Of a stretch of DNA of 16,122 bases, positions 1-8,397 are shown one piece after another. The DNA is from Pseudomonadota bacterium (lineage in GTDB: Bacteria > Pseudomonadota > Gammaproteobacteria > Xanthomonadales > Xanthomonadaceae): assembly GCA_023438325.1 (NCBI GenBank), contig JAEXRB010000046.1, positions 1-16,122 on the forward strand, written 5' to 3'. The notes beneath the pieces are model-generated. The model was given only the letters and a program-made list of their open reading frames with translations. It searched no databases and was not told the DNA's origin. A program made the translations under genes and the position numbers. Each line of letters begins with the position of its first letter. The stretch's first letter is position 1.

Positions 1-1
1 C

Positions 2-1285
<1,284 letters not shown>

Positions 1286-1298
1286 TGGGCGCACGCTA

Positions 1299-1595
1299 AT
1301 GGGCATGTTCCTCGCCCTCACCACCTTGGCCACGGCCATTTCCGGCCTGCTGGCCTTTGTTCTGTTCTGGCCGATGGCGCTGGTGCATCTGCGCGATCGC
1401 CATCCGCAATTGCTGCGCGGCTTCGGCAGTTTCGCCTTCATCTCGCCCGCCGCGATTGGCTGGCTGCTGGCCGGTCGCTACAAGGCACTCTCCGACCGCT
1501 CGCTCGATGGCCTGGCCACACCGGCACGACTGGCATTGTGGTGCACCATCCTGGCACTCGCGGCCTCGGGCGTGCTCTGGCGCATCTTTCGCTGA
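1299..1595 (+). CDS. Small three-helix inner-membrane protein, function unknown
   Basis: The product is about 98 residues and I do not recognise its family. It has three hydrophobic stretches likely to span the membrane: roughly residues 3-28 (LALTTLATAISGLLAFVLFW), 46-63 (FGSFAFISPAAIGWLLAG) and 76-96 (ARLALWCTILALAASGVLW). Short basic loops separate them (LRDRHPQLLRG and GRYKALSDRS). The frame stays open upstream into asnS, but that extension is a shadow of asnS. The ATG at 1299, 13 bases after the asnS stop, is the best start; the ATG at 1305 is also possible, and neither has a clear Shine-Dalgarno site. The gene is tightly placed between asnS and the next small gene, which suggests one transcript with translational coupling. 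I am fairly sure it is a real gene because of its spacing and membrane-protein composition, but assign no function. Confidence 0.7.
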   Translation: MGMFLALTTLATAISGLLAFVLFWPMALVHLRDRHPQLLRGFGSFAFISPAAIGWLLAGRYKALSDRSLDGLATPARLALWCTILALAASGVLWRIFR

Positions 1596-1606
1596 GGAAT
1601 ACAAAA

Positions 1607-1912
1607 ATGAGCGAAGACGCTTATACGCAATGGTGGCTGGCGCGCGTCGGCGACATGCTGATCTGGAGCCGTCTGCATGTCCGAGCCTCCGGCACCGCAG
1701 AGGTGCTGGATTCCAGCGGCAATCTGCTCAATTACGACAGCGAGGACAGCGCCCGCGCCGCCTTGATGGATGCCGAATTCCATGCCCTCGACGGAATGGA
1801 CGAGGACGACGCCCTGACCTTCGGCCTGCCCTTGCAGGAACTGGTACCGCCACAGGGCGACGATGCCGAACTGCACGAGCGCATGGTGCTGACGCTGCCA
1901 ATGCAGCACTGA
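1607..1912 (+). CDS. Small acidic protein, function unknown
   Basis: The product is 101 residues, strongly acidic and probably cytoplasmic, with no signal peptide or membrane segment. I do not recognise a named family. The start at 1607 is supported by an AGGA site at 1595-1598, overlapping the stop of the preceding gene at a normal distance from the ATG; the longer upstream reading overlaps the membrane-protein gene and is rejected. Visible features are an aromatic N-terminal segment (YTQWWLARVGDMLIWSRL), a strand-like stretch reading GTAEVLDSSGNLLNYDSE, a helical segment AARALMDAEFHALDGMDEDD-like in character, and an acidic C-terminal half. The pattern of DSSG..L.YDSE..AR.AL.DAEF resembles small uncharacterised bacterial proteins I have seen, but I can name none. 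It is the last gene of the asnS cluster and converges on the secreted-protein gene 26 bases away. Confidence 0.75.
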   Translation: MSEDAYTQWWLARVGDMLIWSRLHVRASGTAEVLDSSGNLLNYDSEDSARAALMDAEFHALDGMDEDDALTFGLPLQELVPPQGDDAELHERMVLTLPMQH

Positions 1913-1921
1913 GTCCAATCA

Positions 1922-1944
1922 CCCTGACTCAAGCTGATTCAGGG
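1922..1944. terminator. Imperfect hairpin between convergent genes, candidate bidirectional terminator
   Basis: CCCTGA (1922-1927) pairs with TCAGGG (1939-1944), and inside a single C/T mismatch TCA pairs with TGA around an AGC loop. The hairpin lies exactly between the two convergent stop codons and includes the stop of the minus-strand gene. No clear T-run follows on either strand, so it may be a weak or Rho-assisted terminator rather than a classic intrinsic one. Confidence 0.35.
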
Positions 1945-3033
1945 CGATTCGAATCCATCCGCGAACAATCCCTGCCCCGGCTGGATCGGTGTGCGCACGC
2001 AATCGTAGGTTTCGCCAATGCGTGGCCCGGTATCGATCACCGCGAAATCCGAAACCATGACCGGCGTGCGATTGCCCGCCGTCCCATTCCAGAACACCTG
2101 CGGTGTGATGCCGAGTTCGGCCCACTTGGCCGTGGCGTGGCGATCGGACATGAAGGTCAGGGCGATATTGCCGCCATCCGCCAGCACGATGCCGTAGCGC
2201 TGCATCGTGCGCAGGATGACGCGCGCAGCGGCGTTGTACCCTGTCATGTCGAAATCCGCGCGCAAACGCATCCGCGCCCCGTAAGGCACGGATGCTGCCG
2301 GCCCGCCTGGCCCGCCGGCATGACTGGCCGGACGCACGTAGAGCCTTCCGGAGACACCACCCAGCGCCGCATCCGACGCCATGCGCGCATTGGGCAATAT
2401 GAAGCGGATCGCGTGGCCCAAATCACCATCCGCCTGCGCCAGCGCCGCAGCCACACCATCGGCACTGGGCAGGAGCGGCGCGATCGGAAAACCGGCAGCA
2501 TCGGCACTGGTGCAATGTTCGCCACGCCCCTGCGGCGGATACTCCGTGGCAAGATCCCAGCGCGCCAGACACATCGCCCGTACCTGTCCGGCGCTCACCG
2601 TGCCGGCATACACCTCGTACAGGACATTGCCGTCGACTACGAGCAGATGGCAATCGGCATTCTGCAGGTCGCAGCTCAAGCCCTCCTGCCCCTCGAACGC
2701 GGCATCGGAGGGAACCGGAATCTGCGTCCCGAGCGGGTCGCAATCGGGAAGGTAGTAACCTGATGGATGCGCCACCACCGGCAAGCGCGGCGCACTCTCA
2801 CCCGGCGCCATCTGCCGTACGTGGAGCGAAAAATCGATCTGCATGCGATTGCCATTGCCCCAGCCTCCCAGCCCGGACAGCGTGGCAATCATCTGCGCGG
2901 ATGAGGGATGCAAGGGTGCGCTGGAAATCTCCTGATGCCACACCGCGCCGGACGGAAAACGCGGCGAAGGCGCGGCGAAGGCGGCCGCACCTGCAAAGAC
3001 GGCGCAACAAACGGCCACCAGCAAGCGATTCAT
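1939..3033 (-). CDS. Secreted protein of unknown function with C-terminal DGFE tail
   Basis: The product is 364 residues and is exported. It begins with a Sec signal peptide (MNRLLVAVCCAVFAGAAAFA, cleavage after about residue 20). The mature part has six cysteines (98, 121, 128, 155, 174, 345), an even number consistent with disulfides outside the cytoplasm. Residues 206-310 carry the most family-like pattern: GHAIRFILPNAR, then GRLYVRPASHAG, then YGARMRLRADFD, then RVILRTMQRYGIVLADGG. I recall a similar AIRFT..NT.. / PA.H.AS / P.G.R.RLK.SFD / ILRALK.YG.I.AD.G order in uncharacterised secreted proteins of actinobacteria and proteobacteria, but cannot name the family or activity. The protein ends in LFADGFESP, a tail seen in many Xanthomonadales exported proteins. 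It lies 76 bases after the kdsA stop on the same strand, where a hairpin precedes its start. No catalytic residues can be assigned. Confidence 0.85.
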   Translation of the reverse strand: MNRLLVAVCCAVFAGAAAFAAPSPRFPSGAVWHQEISSAPLHPSSAQMIATLSGLGGWGNGNRMQIDFSLHVRQMAPGESAPRLPVVAHPSGYYLPDCDPLGTQIPVPSDAAFEGQEGLSCDLQNADCHLLVVDGNVLYEVYAGTVSAGQVRAMCLARWDLATEYPPQGRGEHCTSADAAGFPIAPLLPSADGVAAALAQADGDLGHAIRFILPNARMASDAALGGVSGRLYVRPASHAGGPGGPAASVPYGARMRLRADFDMTGYNAAARVILRTMQRYGIVLADGGNIALTFMSDRHATAKWAELGITPQVFWNGTAGNRTPVMVSDFAVIDTGPRIGETYDCVRTPIQPGQGLFADGFESP

Positions 3034-3036
3034 GGC

Positions 3037-3061
3037 GGTTCCAGAGCAGGGGAACCTGCTC
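3037..3061 (-). promoter_or_regulatory. Leader hairpins overlapping the ribosome-binding region of the secreted-protein gene
   Basis: Two mutually exclusive stems can be drawn just before the ATG at 3033. One is GAGCAGG (3044-3050) with CCTGCTC (3055-3061), a perfect 7-bp stem with a 4-base loop. The other is GGTTCC (3037-3042) with GGAACC (3051-3056), a 6-bp stem that buries the only Shine-Dalgarno-like GGA on the minus strand, 6 bases from the start. This could control translation, but short stems like these can also arise by chance. Confidence 0.3.
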
Positions 3062-3109
3062 AGCCTATCAAAACAGCTCGGATGCCGCAGTCGGCGCCTG
3101 CAACATGCC

Positions 3110-3940
3110 TCAACCCAGTTCCAGCAACCCGCCCCGCTTCACTGCCGCATCCAGTTCTTTCATCGTGGCGAGCAGGCTTGCCATCTTGCCGAGCGGCCAG
3201 GCGTTGGGGCCATCGGACAGCGCCTTGTCCGGGTCAGGATGGGTTTCCATGAATACGCCGGACACACCCACCGCAATCGCCGCACGCGCCAGCACCGGCA
3301 CGAACTCGCGCTGACCACCGGATTTTCCATCCGCACCGCCGGGCAGTTGCACCGAGTGGGTGGCATCGAACACCACAGGGCAATCGGTGTCGCGCATCAC
3401 CGCGAGGGATCGCATGTCGGAAACGAGATTGTTGTAACCAAAGCTCGTGCCGCGTTCGCACACCATGATTTGCTTGTTGCCGGTGGCCTTGGCCTTGGCC
3501 GAGACATGCTTCATTTCCCACGGCGAAAGAAATTGGCCTTTCTTGATATTGACCGGCAGCCCCGTCTTGCAGACGGTGGTGATGAAATCGGTCTGACGGC
3601 ACAGGAATGCCGGGGTTTGCAGCACGTCCACCACGGCGGCCACTTCGTTCATCGGGGTGTATTCGTGCACATCGGTCAAAACCGGCACGCCGACCTGTCG
3701 CTTCACCTCGGCCAATACCTTCAAGCCCTCTTCCAGCCCGGGCCCACGGAAACTCGTGCCCGAGGTGCGGTTGGCCTTGTCGAAGCTCGACTTGAAGATG
3801 AAAGGAATCCCCAAGTCCCGGGTGATTTCCTTGAGCGTGCCGGCAGTGTCGACCTGCAACTGCATGGACTCGATCACGCAAGGCCCGGCAATCAGGAAGA
3901 ACGGGCGATCCAGACCCACTTCGAAACCGCACAAATTCAT
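3110..3940 (-). CDS. kdsA: 3-deoxy-8-phosphooctulonate synthase (KDO-8-P synthase), metal-dependent class
   Basis: This cytoplasmic enzyme condenses phosphoenolpyruvate with arabinose-5-phosphate to form Kdo-8-phosphate, the precursor of the inner-core sugar of lipopolysaccharide. The 276 residues match the usual length (about 280) and a single TIM barrel. Recognisable blocks are FKSSFDKANRTS (substrate binding), FRGPGLEEGL, TDVHE, FLCRQTDFI, NIKKGQFLSPWEM and ETHPDPDKALSDGP. The residue that separates the two mechanistic classes is Cys21 in IAGPCVIES, where the metal-free E. coli enzyme has Asn; the other three expected metal ligands are His195 (DATH), Glu232 (MET) and Asp243 (SDGP). It therefore looks like the metal-dependent, Aquifex-type class. 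The ATG overlaps the pyrG stop as ATGA, and a perfect GGAGG (3948-3952) sits 7 bases upstream inside pyrG, which fixes the start and implies coupled translation. Confidence 0.96.
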   Translation of the reverse strand: MNLCGFEVGLDRPFFLIAGPCVIESMQLQVDTAGTLKEITRDLGIPFIFKSSFDKANRTSGTSFRGPGLEEGLKVLAEVKRQVGVPVLTDVHEYTPMNEVAAVVDVLQTPAFLCRQTDFITTVCKTGLPVNIKKGQFLSPWEMKHVSAKAKATGNKQIMVCERGTSFGYNNLVSDMRSLAVMRDTDCPVVFDATHSVQLPGGADGKSGGQREFVPVLARAAIAVGVSGVFMETHPDPDKALSDGPNAWPLGKMASLLATMKELDAAVKRGGLLELG

Positions 3941-5586
3941 GGCGTGGCCTCCTGGCCGCGAGCACTGCGATTGGCATGTGCCGCGCGCACGAAATCAACG
4001 AACAAGGGGTGCGGATCGCGCGGCGTGGAAAGGAACTCGGGATGGAACTGCGCCGCGATGAACCACGGGTGCTGTGGAATCTCGATCACTTCCACCAGAA
4101 GATCGTCCATCGATTTGCCCGAGAACGACAACCCCGCCTCCTTCAAGGCATTGCGATAGTGGTTGTTGAACTCGTAGCGATGGCGATGGCGCTCGGTAAT
4201 GATTTCCGCGCCGTAGATTTCCTTCGCACGCGAACCATGCTTGAGGCGACACTCTTGCGCACCCAGGCGCATCGTGCCGCCCAGATCGGAGGTTTCGCTG
4301 CGCTGCTCCACGCCGCCGGCGGAAGTCCGCCACTCCGTGATCAGGCCAATCACCGGCTCCGGCGTATCGCGCTCGTTCTCGGTGCTGTTGGCGCGGGCGA
4401 AACCCGCCACATTGCGCGCAAACTCCACCACCGCCGCCTGCATGCCGTAACAGATGCCAAAGTACGGCACGGCGTTCTCGCGGGCATAACGCGCGGCCAG
4501 CACCTTGCCCTCGAAGCCGCGATCACCGAACCCACCCGGCACGAGGATGCCATCCACATCAGCCAGCAATTGCGTGCCCTCGGTTTCAAGCGAGGCGGCC
4601 TCGATCCAATGCAGGTTCACCCGCATGCGACGCGGCAAGCCGCCGTGCTTGAGCGATTCGGAGAGCGACTTGTAGGCATCGCGATGATCGATGTACTTGC
4701 CCACCACGGCGATGGTGACTTCGCCGTCCGGCCGCTCCATGGCATCGACCACGCCTTCCCAATCGGACAAATCGGCCTCGCGTGCGCCGCCCAGGCGCAA
4801 ACGATCAACCACGATCGCATCCAGCCCTTGCTCGTGCAGCCACAGCGGGATCTTGTAGATGTTGTCCAGATCGATCGCGTTGATCACCGCGTTTTCCGGG
4901 ACGTTGGTGAACAGCGCGATCTTGCGCCGCTCGCTCTCGGGCAACGGTTGTTCGCTGCGGCACAAAAGGATGTCCGGCTGGATGCCGATGGAGCGCAGTT
5001 CCTTCACCGAATGCTGGGTCGGCTTGGTTTTCAGCTCCCCGGCCGCAGCGATCCACGGCACCAGCGTCAGGTGCATGAACAGCACCTTGTCGGCACCACG
5101 TTCGGTTCTGACCTGGCGGATGGCTTCCAGGAAAGGCAGCGATTCAATGTCGCCCACGGTGCCGCCGATTTCCACCAGCGCCACGTCGAAGCCTTCGGTG
5201 GCCACATCGATGCAGCGCTTGATCTCGTCGGTGATGTGCGGGATCACCTGCACCGTGCCGCCGAGGTAATCGCCGCGGCGCTCCTTGCGGATGACGTTGT
5301 CGTAGATGCGACCGGTGGTGACCGAATTGCGCTGCGCCATGCGCGTGCGCACGAAGCGTTCGTAATGGCCCAGATCCAGATCGGTCTCCGCACCATCATC
5401 GGTGACATAAACCTCGCCGTGCTGGAACGGGCTCATCGTGCCCGGATCGACGTTGATGTAAGGGTCCAGTTTCATCAACGTGACCTTCAAGCCACGCGAT
5501 TCGAGGATGGACGCAAGCGACGCTGCGGCGATGCCCTTGCCAAGCGAGGACACCACGCCGCCGGTAACAAAAATGAGGGGAGTCAT
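3937..5586 (-). CDS. pyrG: CTP synthase (glutamine-hydrolysing)
   Basis: The enzyme converts UTP to CTP with ATP and ammonia released from glutamine, the last step of pyrimidine nucleotide synthesis, as a cytoplasmic tetramer. The 549 residues compare with 545 in E. coli. The N-terminal synthetase domain begins TPLIFVTGGVVSSLGKGI, carrying the nucleotide-binding loop, followed by DPYINVDPGTMSPFQHGEV and GHYERF. The block HLTLVPWIAAAGELKTKPTQHSV contains UTP/CTP-binding residues. The C-terminal class I glutamine amidotransferase domain has the oxyanion-loop LVPGGFGDRG, the nucleophile cysteine in PYFGICYGMQ, and the His-Glu pair in AAQFHPEF. The ATG at 5586 fits the family N-terminus exactly, although no good Shine-Dalgarno site precedes it. 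It overlaps kdsA by four bases. CTP is also consumed when Kdo is activated to CMP-Kdo, which makes the pair sensible. Confidence 0.97.
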   Translation of the reverse strand: MTPLIFVTGGVVSSLGKGIAAASLASILESRGLKVTLMKLDPYINVDPGTMSPFQHGEVYVTDDGAETDLDLGHYERFVRTRMAQRNSVTTGRIYDNVIRKERRGDYLGGTVQVIPHITDEIKRCIDVATEGFDVALVEIGGTVGDIESLPFLEAIRQVRTERGADKVLFMHLTLVPWIAAAGELKTKPTQHSVKELRSIGIQPDILLCRSEQPLPESERRKIALFTNVPENAVINAIDLDNIYKIPLWLHEQGLDAIVVDRLRLGGAREADLSDWEGVVDAMERPDGEVTIAVVGKYIDHRDAYKSLSESLKHGGLPRRMRVNLHWIEAASLETEGTQLLADVDGILVPGGFGDRGFEGKVLAARYARENAVPYFGICYGMQAAVVEFARNVAGFARANSTENERDTPEPVIGLITEWRTSAGGVEQRSETSDLGGTMRLGAQECRLKHGSRAKEIYGAEIITERHRHRYEFNNHYRNALKEAGLSFSGKSMDDLLVEVIEIPQHPWFIAAQFHPEFLSTPRDPHPLFVDFVRAAHANRSARGQEATP

Positions 5587-5613
5587 GAGAGACGAATGCA
5601 GCCGGAAAAGCGG

Positions 5614-5619
5614 ATTCTA
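5614..5619 (-). promoter_or_regulatory. Possible -10 box of the pyrG promoter
   Basis: The minus strand reads TAGAAT about 28 bases before the pyrG ATG, five of six bases matching the sigma-70 -10 consensus. No good -35 hexamer is found at 16-18 bases spacing (the candidates read like CGCCCC), so the call rests on the -10 alone and on the need for a promoter after the preceding terminator. Confidence 0.4.
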
Positions 5620-5854
5620 CCGGGTGGGAAGATTTGGGGCGAGGCTTGGGCGCACGGTGAGGCGGTTGCAGTTCAGAAGTCCTGACACGTTGGTGCGTCC
5701 TGCACGATGCCCAGCAAAGAAGCCATCGCGAACGTGAGCTGCGACATCGGCATCCCGCAACCCGCATAGCACCGTCAATCTGGCTTCGCAGAATCACCTG
5801 ACAGCCGCGGACGTGCCGGGCCGGGCCTTGATCGGAATCATCAAAAGCGGAGGC

Positions 5855-5883
5855 AAAAAAAAGCGGGCCGAAGCCCGCTTTTT
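5855..5883 (-). terminator. Intrinsic terminator after pnp
   Basis: On the minus strand the stem AAAGCGGGC (5881-5873) closes on GCCCGCTTT (5868-5860) around a very stable TTCG tetraloop and runs on into a tract of eight T. It starts 27 bases after the pnp stop and is a textbook Rho-independent terminator for the rimP-pnp operon. The flanking A-run also gives T residues on the plus strand, so it could work both ways, but no plus-strand gene reaches it. Confidence 0.92.
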
Positions 5884-5909
5884 CGTCGTGCATGCGGCGG
5901 AGAGGCGGA

Positions 5910-8003
5910 TTATTCCTCGCCGTCCACGGCCTTCATCGAAAGACGGATGCGGCCCTGCTTGTCCACTTCCAGCACCTTGACCTTCACCACGTCGCCTTCC
6001 TTGAGCTTGTCGGAGACTTTCTCCACGCGCTCGTTGGAAATCTGCGACACATGGACGAGGCCATCCTTGCCCGGAGCGATGGTGACGAACGCGCCAAAAT
6101 CCATGATCTTGGCCACCTTGCCTTCATAGATGCGGCCCGGCTCCACGTCGCTGGTGATCTGTTCGATGCGAGCCTTGGCAGCCTGAGCGGCGGCGTTGTT
6201 GACCGAGGCGATGACGATGGTGCCATCGTCCTGGATGTCGATCTGGGTACCGGTTTCCTTGGTGATGCCCTGGATCGTGGCGCCACCCTTGCCGATCACT
6301 TCACGGATCTTGTCCGGGTGGAGCTTGATGGTGAGCAGGCGCGGGGCGTACTCGGAGAGCTCCTCGCGTGGCGTGGTGAGCGCCTTCGCCATCTCGCCGA
6401 GGATATGCAGACGACCCTGCTTGGCTTGTGCCAGCGCGGCCTTCATGATTTCCTCGGTGATGCCGTCGATCTTGATGTCCATCTGCAAGGCGGAGATGCC
6501 TTCAGCGGAACCGGCCACCTTGAAATCCATGTCGCCGAGATGATCTTCGTCGCCGAGGATGTCGGACAGCACCACGTACCGGTCGCCTTCTTTCACCAGA
6601 CCCATCGCGATGCCCGCGACCGGCGCCTTCACCGGCACACCGGCATCCATCATCGCCAGCGAGCTGCCGCAGACCGAAGCCATGGAGGACGAACCATTGG
6701 ACTCGGTGATTTCCGAAACCACACGCACGGTGTAAGGAAACTCTTCCAGCGACGGCATCACGGCCATCACGCCGCGCTTGGCCAGACGGCCGTGACCGAT
6801 TTCACGGCGCTTGGGCGCACCGAAGCGACCGCACTCGCCCACCGAGAAGGGCGGGAAGTTGTAGTGGAACAGGAAGTTGTCTTTGTACTCACCACCGATG
6901 GCATCGATGATCTGGCCGTCACGCGCGGTGCCGAGCGTGGTGATGACGATGGCCTGGGTCTCGCCACGGGTGAACAAGGACGAGCCGTGGGTGCGCGGCA
7001 ACACGCCGGCCTTCACGGTGATGGGGCGCACGGTATCCAGCGCGCGGCCGTCGATGCGGATCTTGGTGTCGAGCACCGCGTCGCGCATGGTGCGGTATTC
7101 CAGCTCGCCGAACTCCTTCGACAGCTCGGCCTTGTCCCAACCTTCGGCTTCGACGCGACCGGCAAGCTGTTCCAGCACATCCTTCTTGATCGCGGCGATG
7201 GCGTCGCGGCGCTGGAGCTTGTCGATGATCTTGAACGCATCGGCCAACCGCGCGCCGACGGCTGCCTTCAGCGCGGAAATCAGCGCATCGTTCTTGGCTG
7301 GAGCCACCCAGTCGGAAGCCTTGGCGCCAGCTTCGGCAGCCAGTTCGTTGATCGCGCCGATGACCTTCTGCATCTCGCGATGGCCGAAGGTGACGGCGCC
7401 GAGCATTACGTCTTCAGACAGCAGCGCAGCTTCCGATTCCACCATCAGCACGGCATTGGCCGTTCCTGCCACGACCAGTTCAAGCTGCGATTCCTTCAGC
7501 TCGGAAATGGTTGGGTTGAGCAGGTACTGGCCATCCTTGTAACCCACCTTGGCGGCGCCGATCGGCCCCTGGAACGGCGTGCCAGCCAGTGCCAGCGCAG
7601 CGGAGGCGCCGATCAGGGCGGGAATGTCGCCATCCACTTCCGGATTCAGCGAGATCACCTGGGCGATGATCTGCACTTCGTTCTTGTAGTCCTCCGGGAA
7701 CAGCGGGCGGATCGGACGGTCGATCAAGCGGGAAACCAGCGTTTCCTTTTCGGTCGGGCGACCTTCGCGCTTGAAGAAGCCACCGGGGATACGACCACCA
7801 GCGTAGAACTTTTCGACGTAATCGACCGTCAGCGGGAAGAAGTCCTGTCCTTCGCGCGCGCTCTTGGCGGCGACGGCAGTGACGAGCACGACGGTGCCGT
7901 CCACGTTCACCATGACGGCACCGCTGGCCTGACGAGCGATCTCGCCCGTTTCCAGGGTGACCTGGTGATTGCCGTATTGGAATGTCTTGCTTACTTTCGC
8001 CAC
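5910..8003 (-). CDS. pnp: Polyribonucleotide nucleotidyltransferase (PNPase)
   Basis: PNPase degrades RNA 3' to 5' by phosphorolysis and works alone or in the RNA degradosome. With the GTG start at 8003 it has 697 residues, close to the usual 700-711. Two RNase PH-like domains (about 1-230 and 310-545) flank an all-helical region; the catalytic acidic patch is in DILGDEDHLGDMDFK, with Asp487, Asp493 and Lys495 matching E. coli Asp486, Asp492 and Lys494. A KH domain (IREVIGKGGATIQ, 567-579) and an S1 domain (about 623-692) bind RNA. A longer reading from 8081 is open, but GTG 8003 is chosen because VAKVSKTFQYGNHQVTLETG aligns with the family N-terminus and an AAGGA (8013-8017) lies 9 bases before it. 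It is the last gene of the operon; two hairpins in its leader suggest RNase III-type autoregulation. Confidence 0.96.
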   Translation of the reverse strand: MAKVSKTFQYGNHQVTLETGEIARQASGAVMVNVDGTVVLVTAVAAKSAREGQDFFPLTVDYVEKFYAGGRIPGGFFKREGRPTEKETLVSRLIDRPIRPLFPEDYKNEVQIIAQVISLNPEVDGDIPALIGASAALALAGTPFQGPIGAAKVGYKDGQYLLNPTISELKESQLELVVAGTANAVLMVESEAALLSEDVMLGAVTFGHREMQKVIGAINELAAEAGAKASDWVAPAKNDALISALKAAVGARLADAFKIIDKLQRRDAIAAIKKDVLEQLAGRVEAEGWDKAELSKEFGELEYRTMRDAVLDTKIRIDGRALDTVRPITVKAGVLPRTHGSSLFTRGETQAIVITTLGTARDGQIIDAIGGEYKDNFLFHYNFPPFSVGECGRFGAPKRREIGHGRLAKRGVMAVMPSLEEFPYTVRVVSEITESNGSSSMASVCGSSLAMMDAGVPVKAPVAGIAMGLVKEGDRYVVLSDILGDEDHLGDMDFKVAGSAEGISALQMDIKIDGITEEIMKAALAQAKQGRLHILGEMAKALTTPREELSEYAPRLLTIKLHPDKIREVIGKGGATIQGITKETGTQIDIQDDGTIVIASVNNAAAQAAKARIEQITSDVEPGRIYEGKVAKIMDFGAFVTIAPGKDGLVHVSQISNERVEKVSDKLKEGDVVKVKVLEVDKQGRIRLSMKAVDGEE

Positions 8004-8064
8004 GATCTGGATTCCTTGAAGCGTTCTGGATGGCACCGCAACGACACCTTTGCCGCTGCGGAAG

Positions 8065-8085
8065 ACCGGTGCGACAGGCACCGGT
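8065..8085 (-). promoter_or_regulatory. Perfect hairpin in the pnp leader
   Basis: ACCGGTGC (8065-8072) and GCACCGGT (8078-8085) form a perfect 8-bp stem with a 5-base loop, 61 bases before the pnp start. No T-run follows it, so it is unlikely to terminate. In E. coli an RNase III-cut stem upstream of pnp mediates PNPase autoregulation; this hairpin occupies the corresponding place, which is my inference. Confidence 0.55.
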
Positions 8086-8093
8086 AGAAACGA

Positions 8094-8117
8094 CTACGGC
8101 GCATTTCTGCGCCGCAG
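8094..8117 (-). promoter_or_regulatory. GNRA-loop hairpin just after rpsO
   Basis: On the minus strand CGGCGCA and TGCGCCG (8114-8108 and 8103-8097) form a perfect 7-bp stem capped by a GAAA tetraloop, extended by two more pairs beyond one mismatch. It begins about 20 bases after the rpsO stop. Only a short mixed tract (GTCGTTTCT) follows, so it may be a weak terminator, an mRNA 3'-end stabiliser for rpsO, or part of the pnp control region. Confidence 0.5.
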
Positions 8118-8136
8118 GGTGACTCGCACGATGGGA

Positions 8137-8397
8137 TCAGCGGCGCAAGCCGAGACGCTCGATCAGCGTCTTGTAGCGCTCGTTGTCCTTGTTTTTCAGA
8201 TACCCGAGCAGGCTGCGGCGCTGGTTCACCAGCATCAACAGACCGCGACGGCTGTGGTGGTCCTGCTTGTGGCTCTTGAAGTGCTGGGTGAGTTGCTCGA
8301 TGCGAGCGGAAAGCAGTGCGACCTGAACTTCCGGCGAGCCGGTATCGTTCGGGCCGCGCTTGTATTCTTCGATGATCTTGCTGGTGTCGATGGACAT
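8137..8397 (-). CDS. rpsO: 30S ribosomal protein S15
   Basis: S15 is an early-binding protein of the small ribosomal subunit; it binds the 16S rRNA three-way junction in the central domain and contacts 23S rRNA in a bridge. The 86-residue product (MSIDTSKIIEEYKRG...) compares with 89 in E. coli. The family core is intact: GSPEVQVALLSARIEQLTQHF, then HKQDHHSRRGLL with the rRNA-contacting His and Ser, then LVNQRRSLLGYLK and the C-terminal YKTLIERLGLRR. The start at 8397 is chosen over an upstream ATG at 8442 because S15 proteins begin at this point and a GAGG lies 6 bases before it. It has its own strong promoter overlapping the end of truB and a leader of about 120 bases, long enough for an S15 autoregulatory site. 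Confidence 0.97.
   Translation of the reverse strand: MSIDTSKIIEEYKRGPNDTGSPEVQVALLSARIEQLTQHFKSHKQDHHSRRGLLMLVNQRRSLLGYLKNKDNERYKTLIERLGLRR

Larger units (their letters stand above)
5587..5909. other. Intergenic region between pyrG and pnp, no convincing gene
   Basis: This 323-base stretch holds the pnp terminator at its right end and a possible pyrG -10 box at its left end. All six frames were considered; the only open frames are extensions or shadows of pyrG, apart from a 26-codon minus-strand reading (5673-5753, MPMSQLTFAMASLLG...) that has no ribosome-binding site. No tRNA, repeat or conserved RNA fold is recognised in the middle. Confidence 0.6.

Noticed and set aside
5673..5753. 26-codon minus-strand reading MPMSQLTFAMASLLG...
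   Set aside because: It is too short, has no ribosome site and no family resemblance; likely chance.
8004..8081. N-terminal extension of PNPase from 8081
   Set aside because: The extension has no family resemblance, runs through a leader hairpin, and the GTG at 8003 has a proper ribosome site and the family N-terminus.
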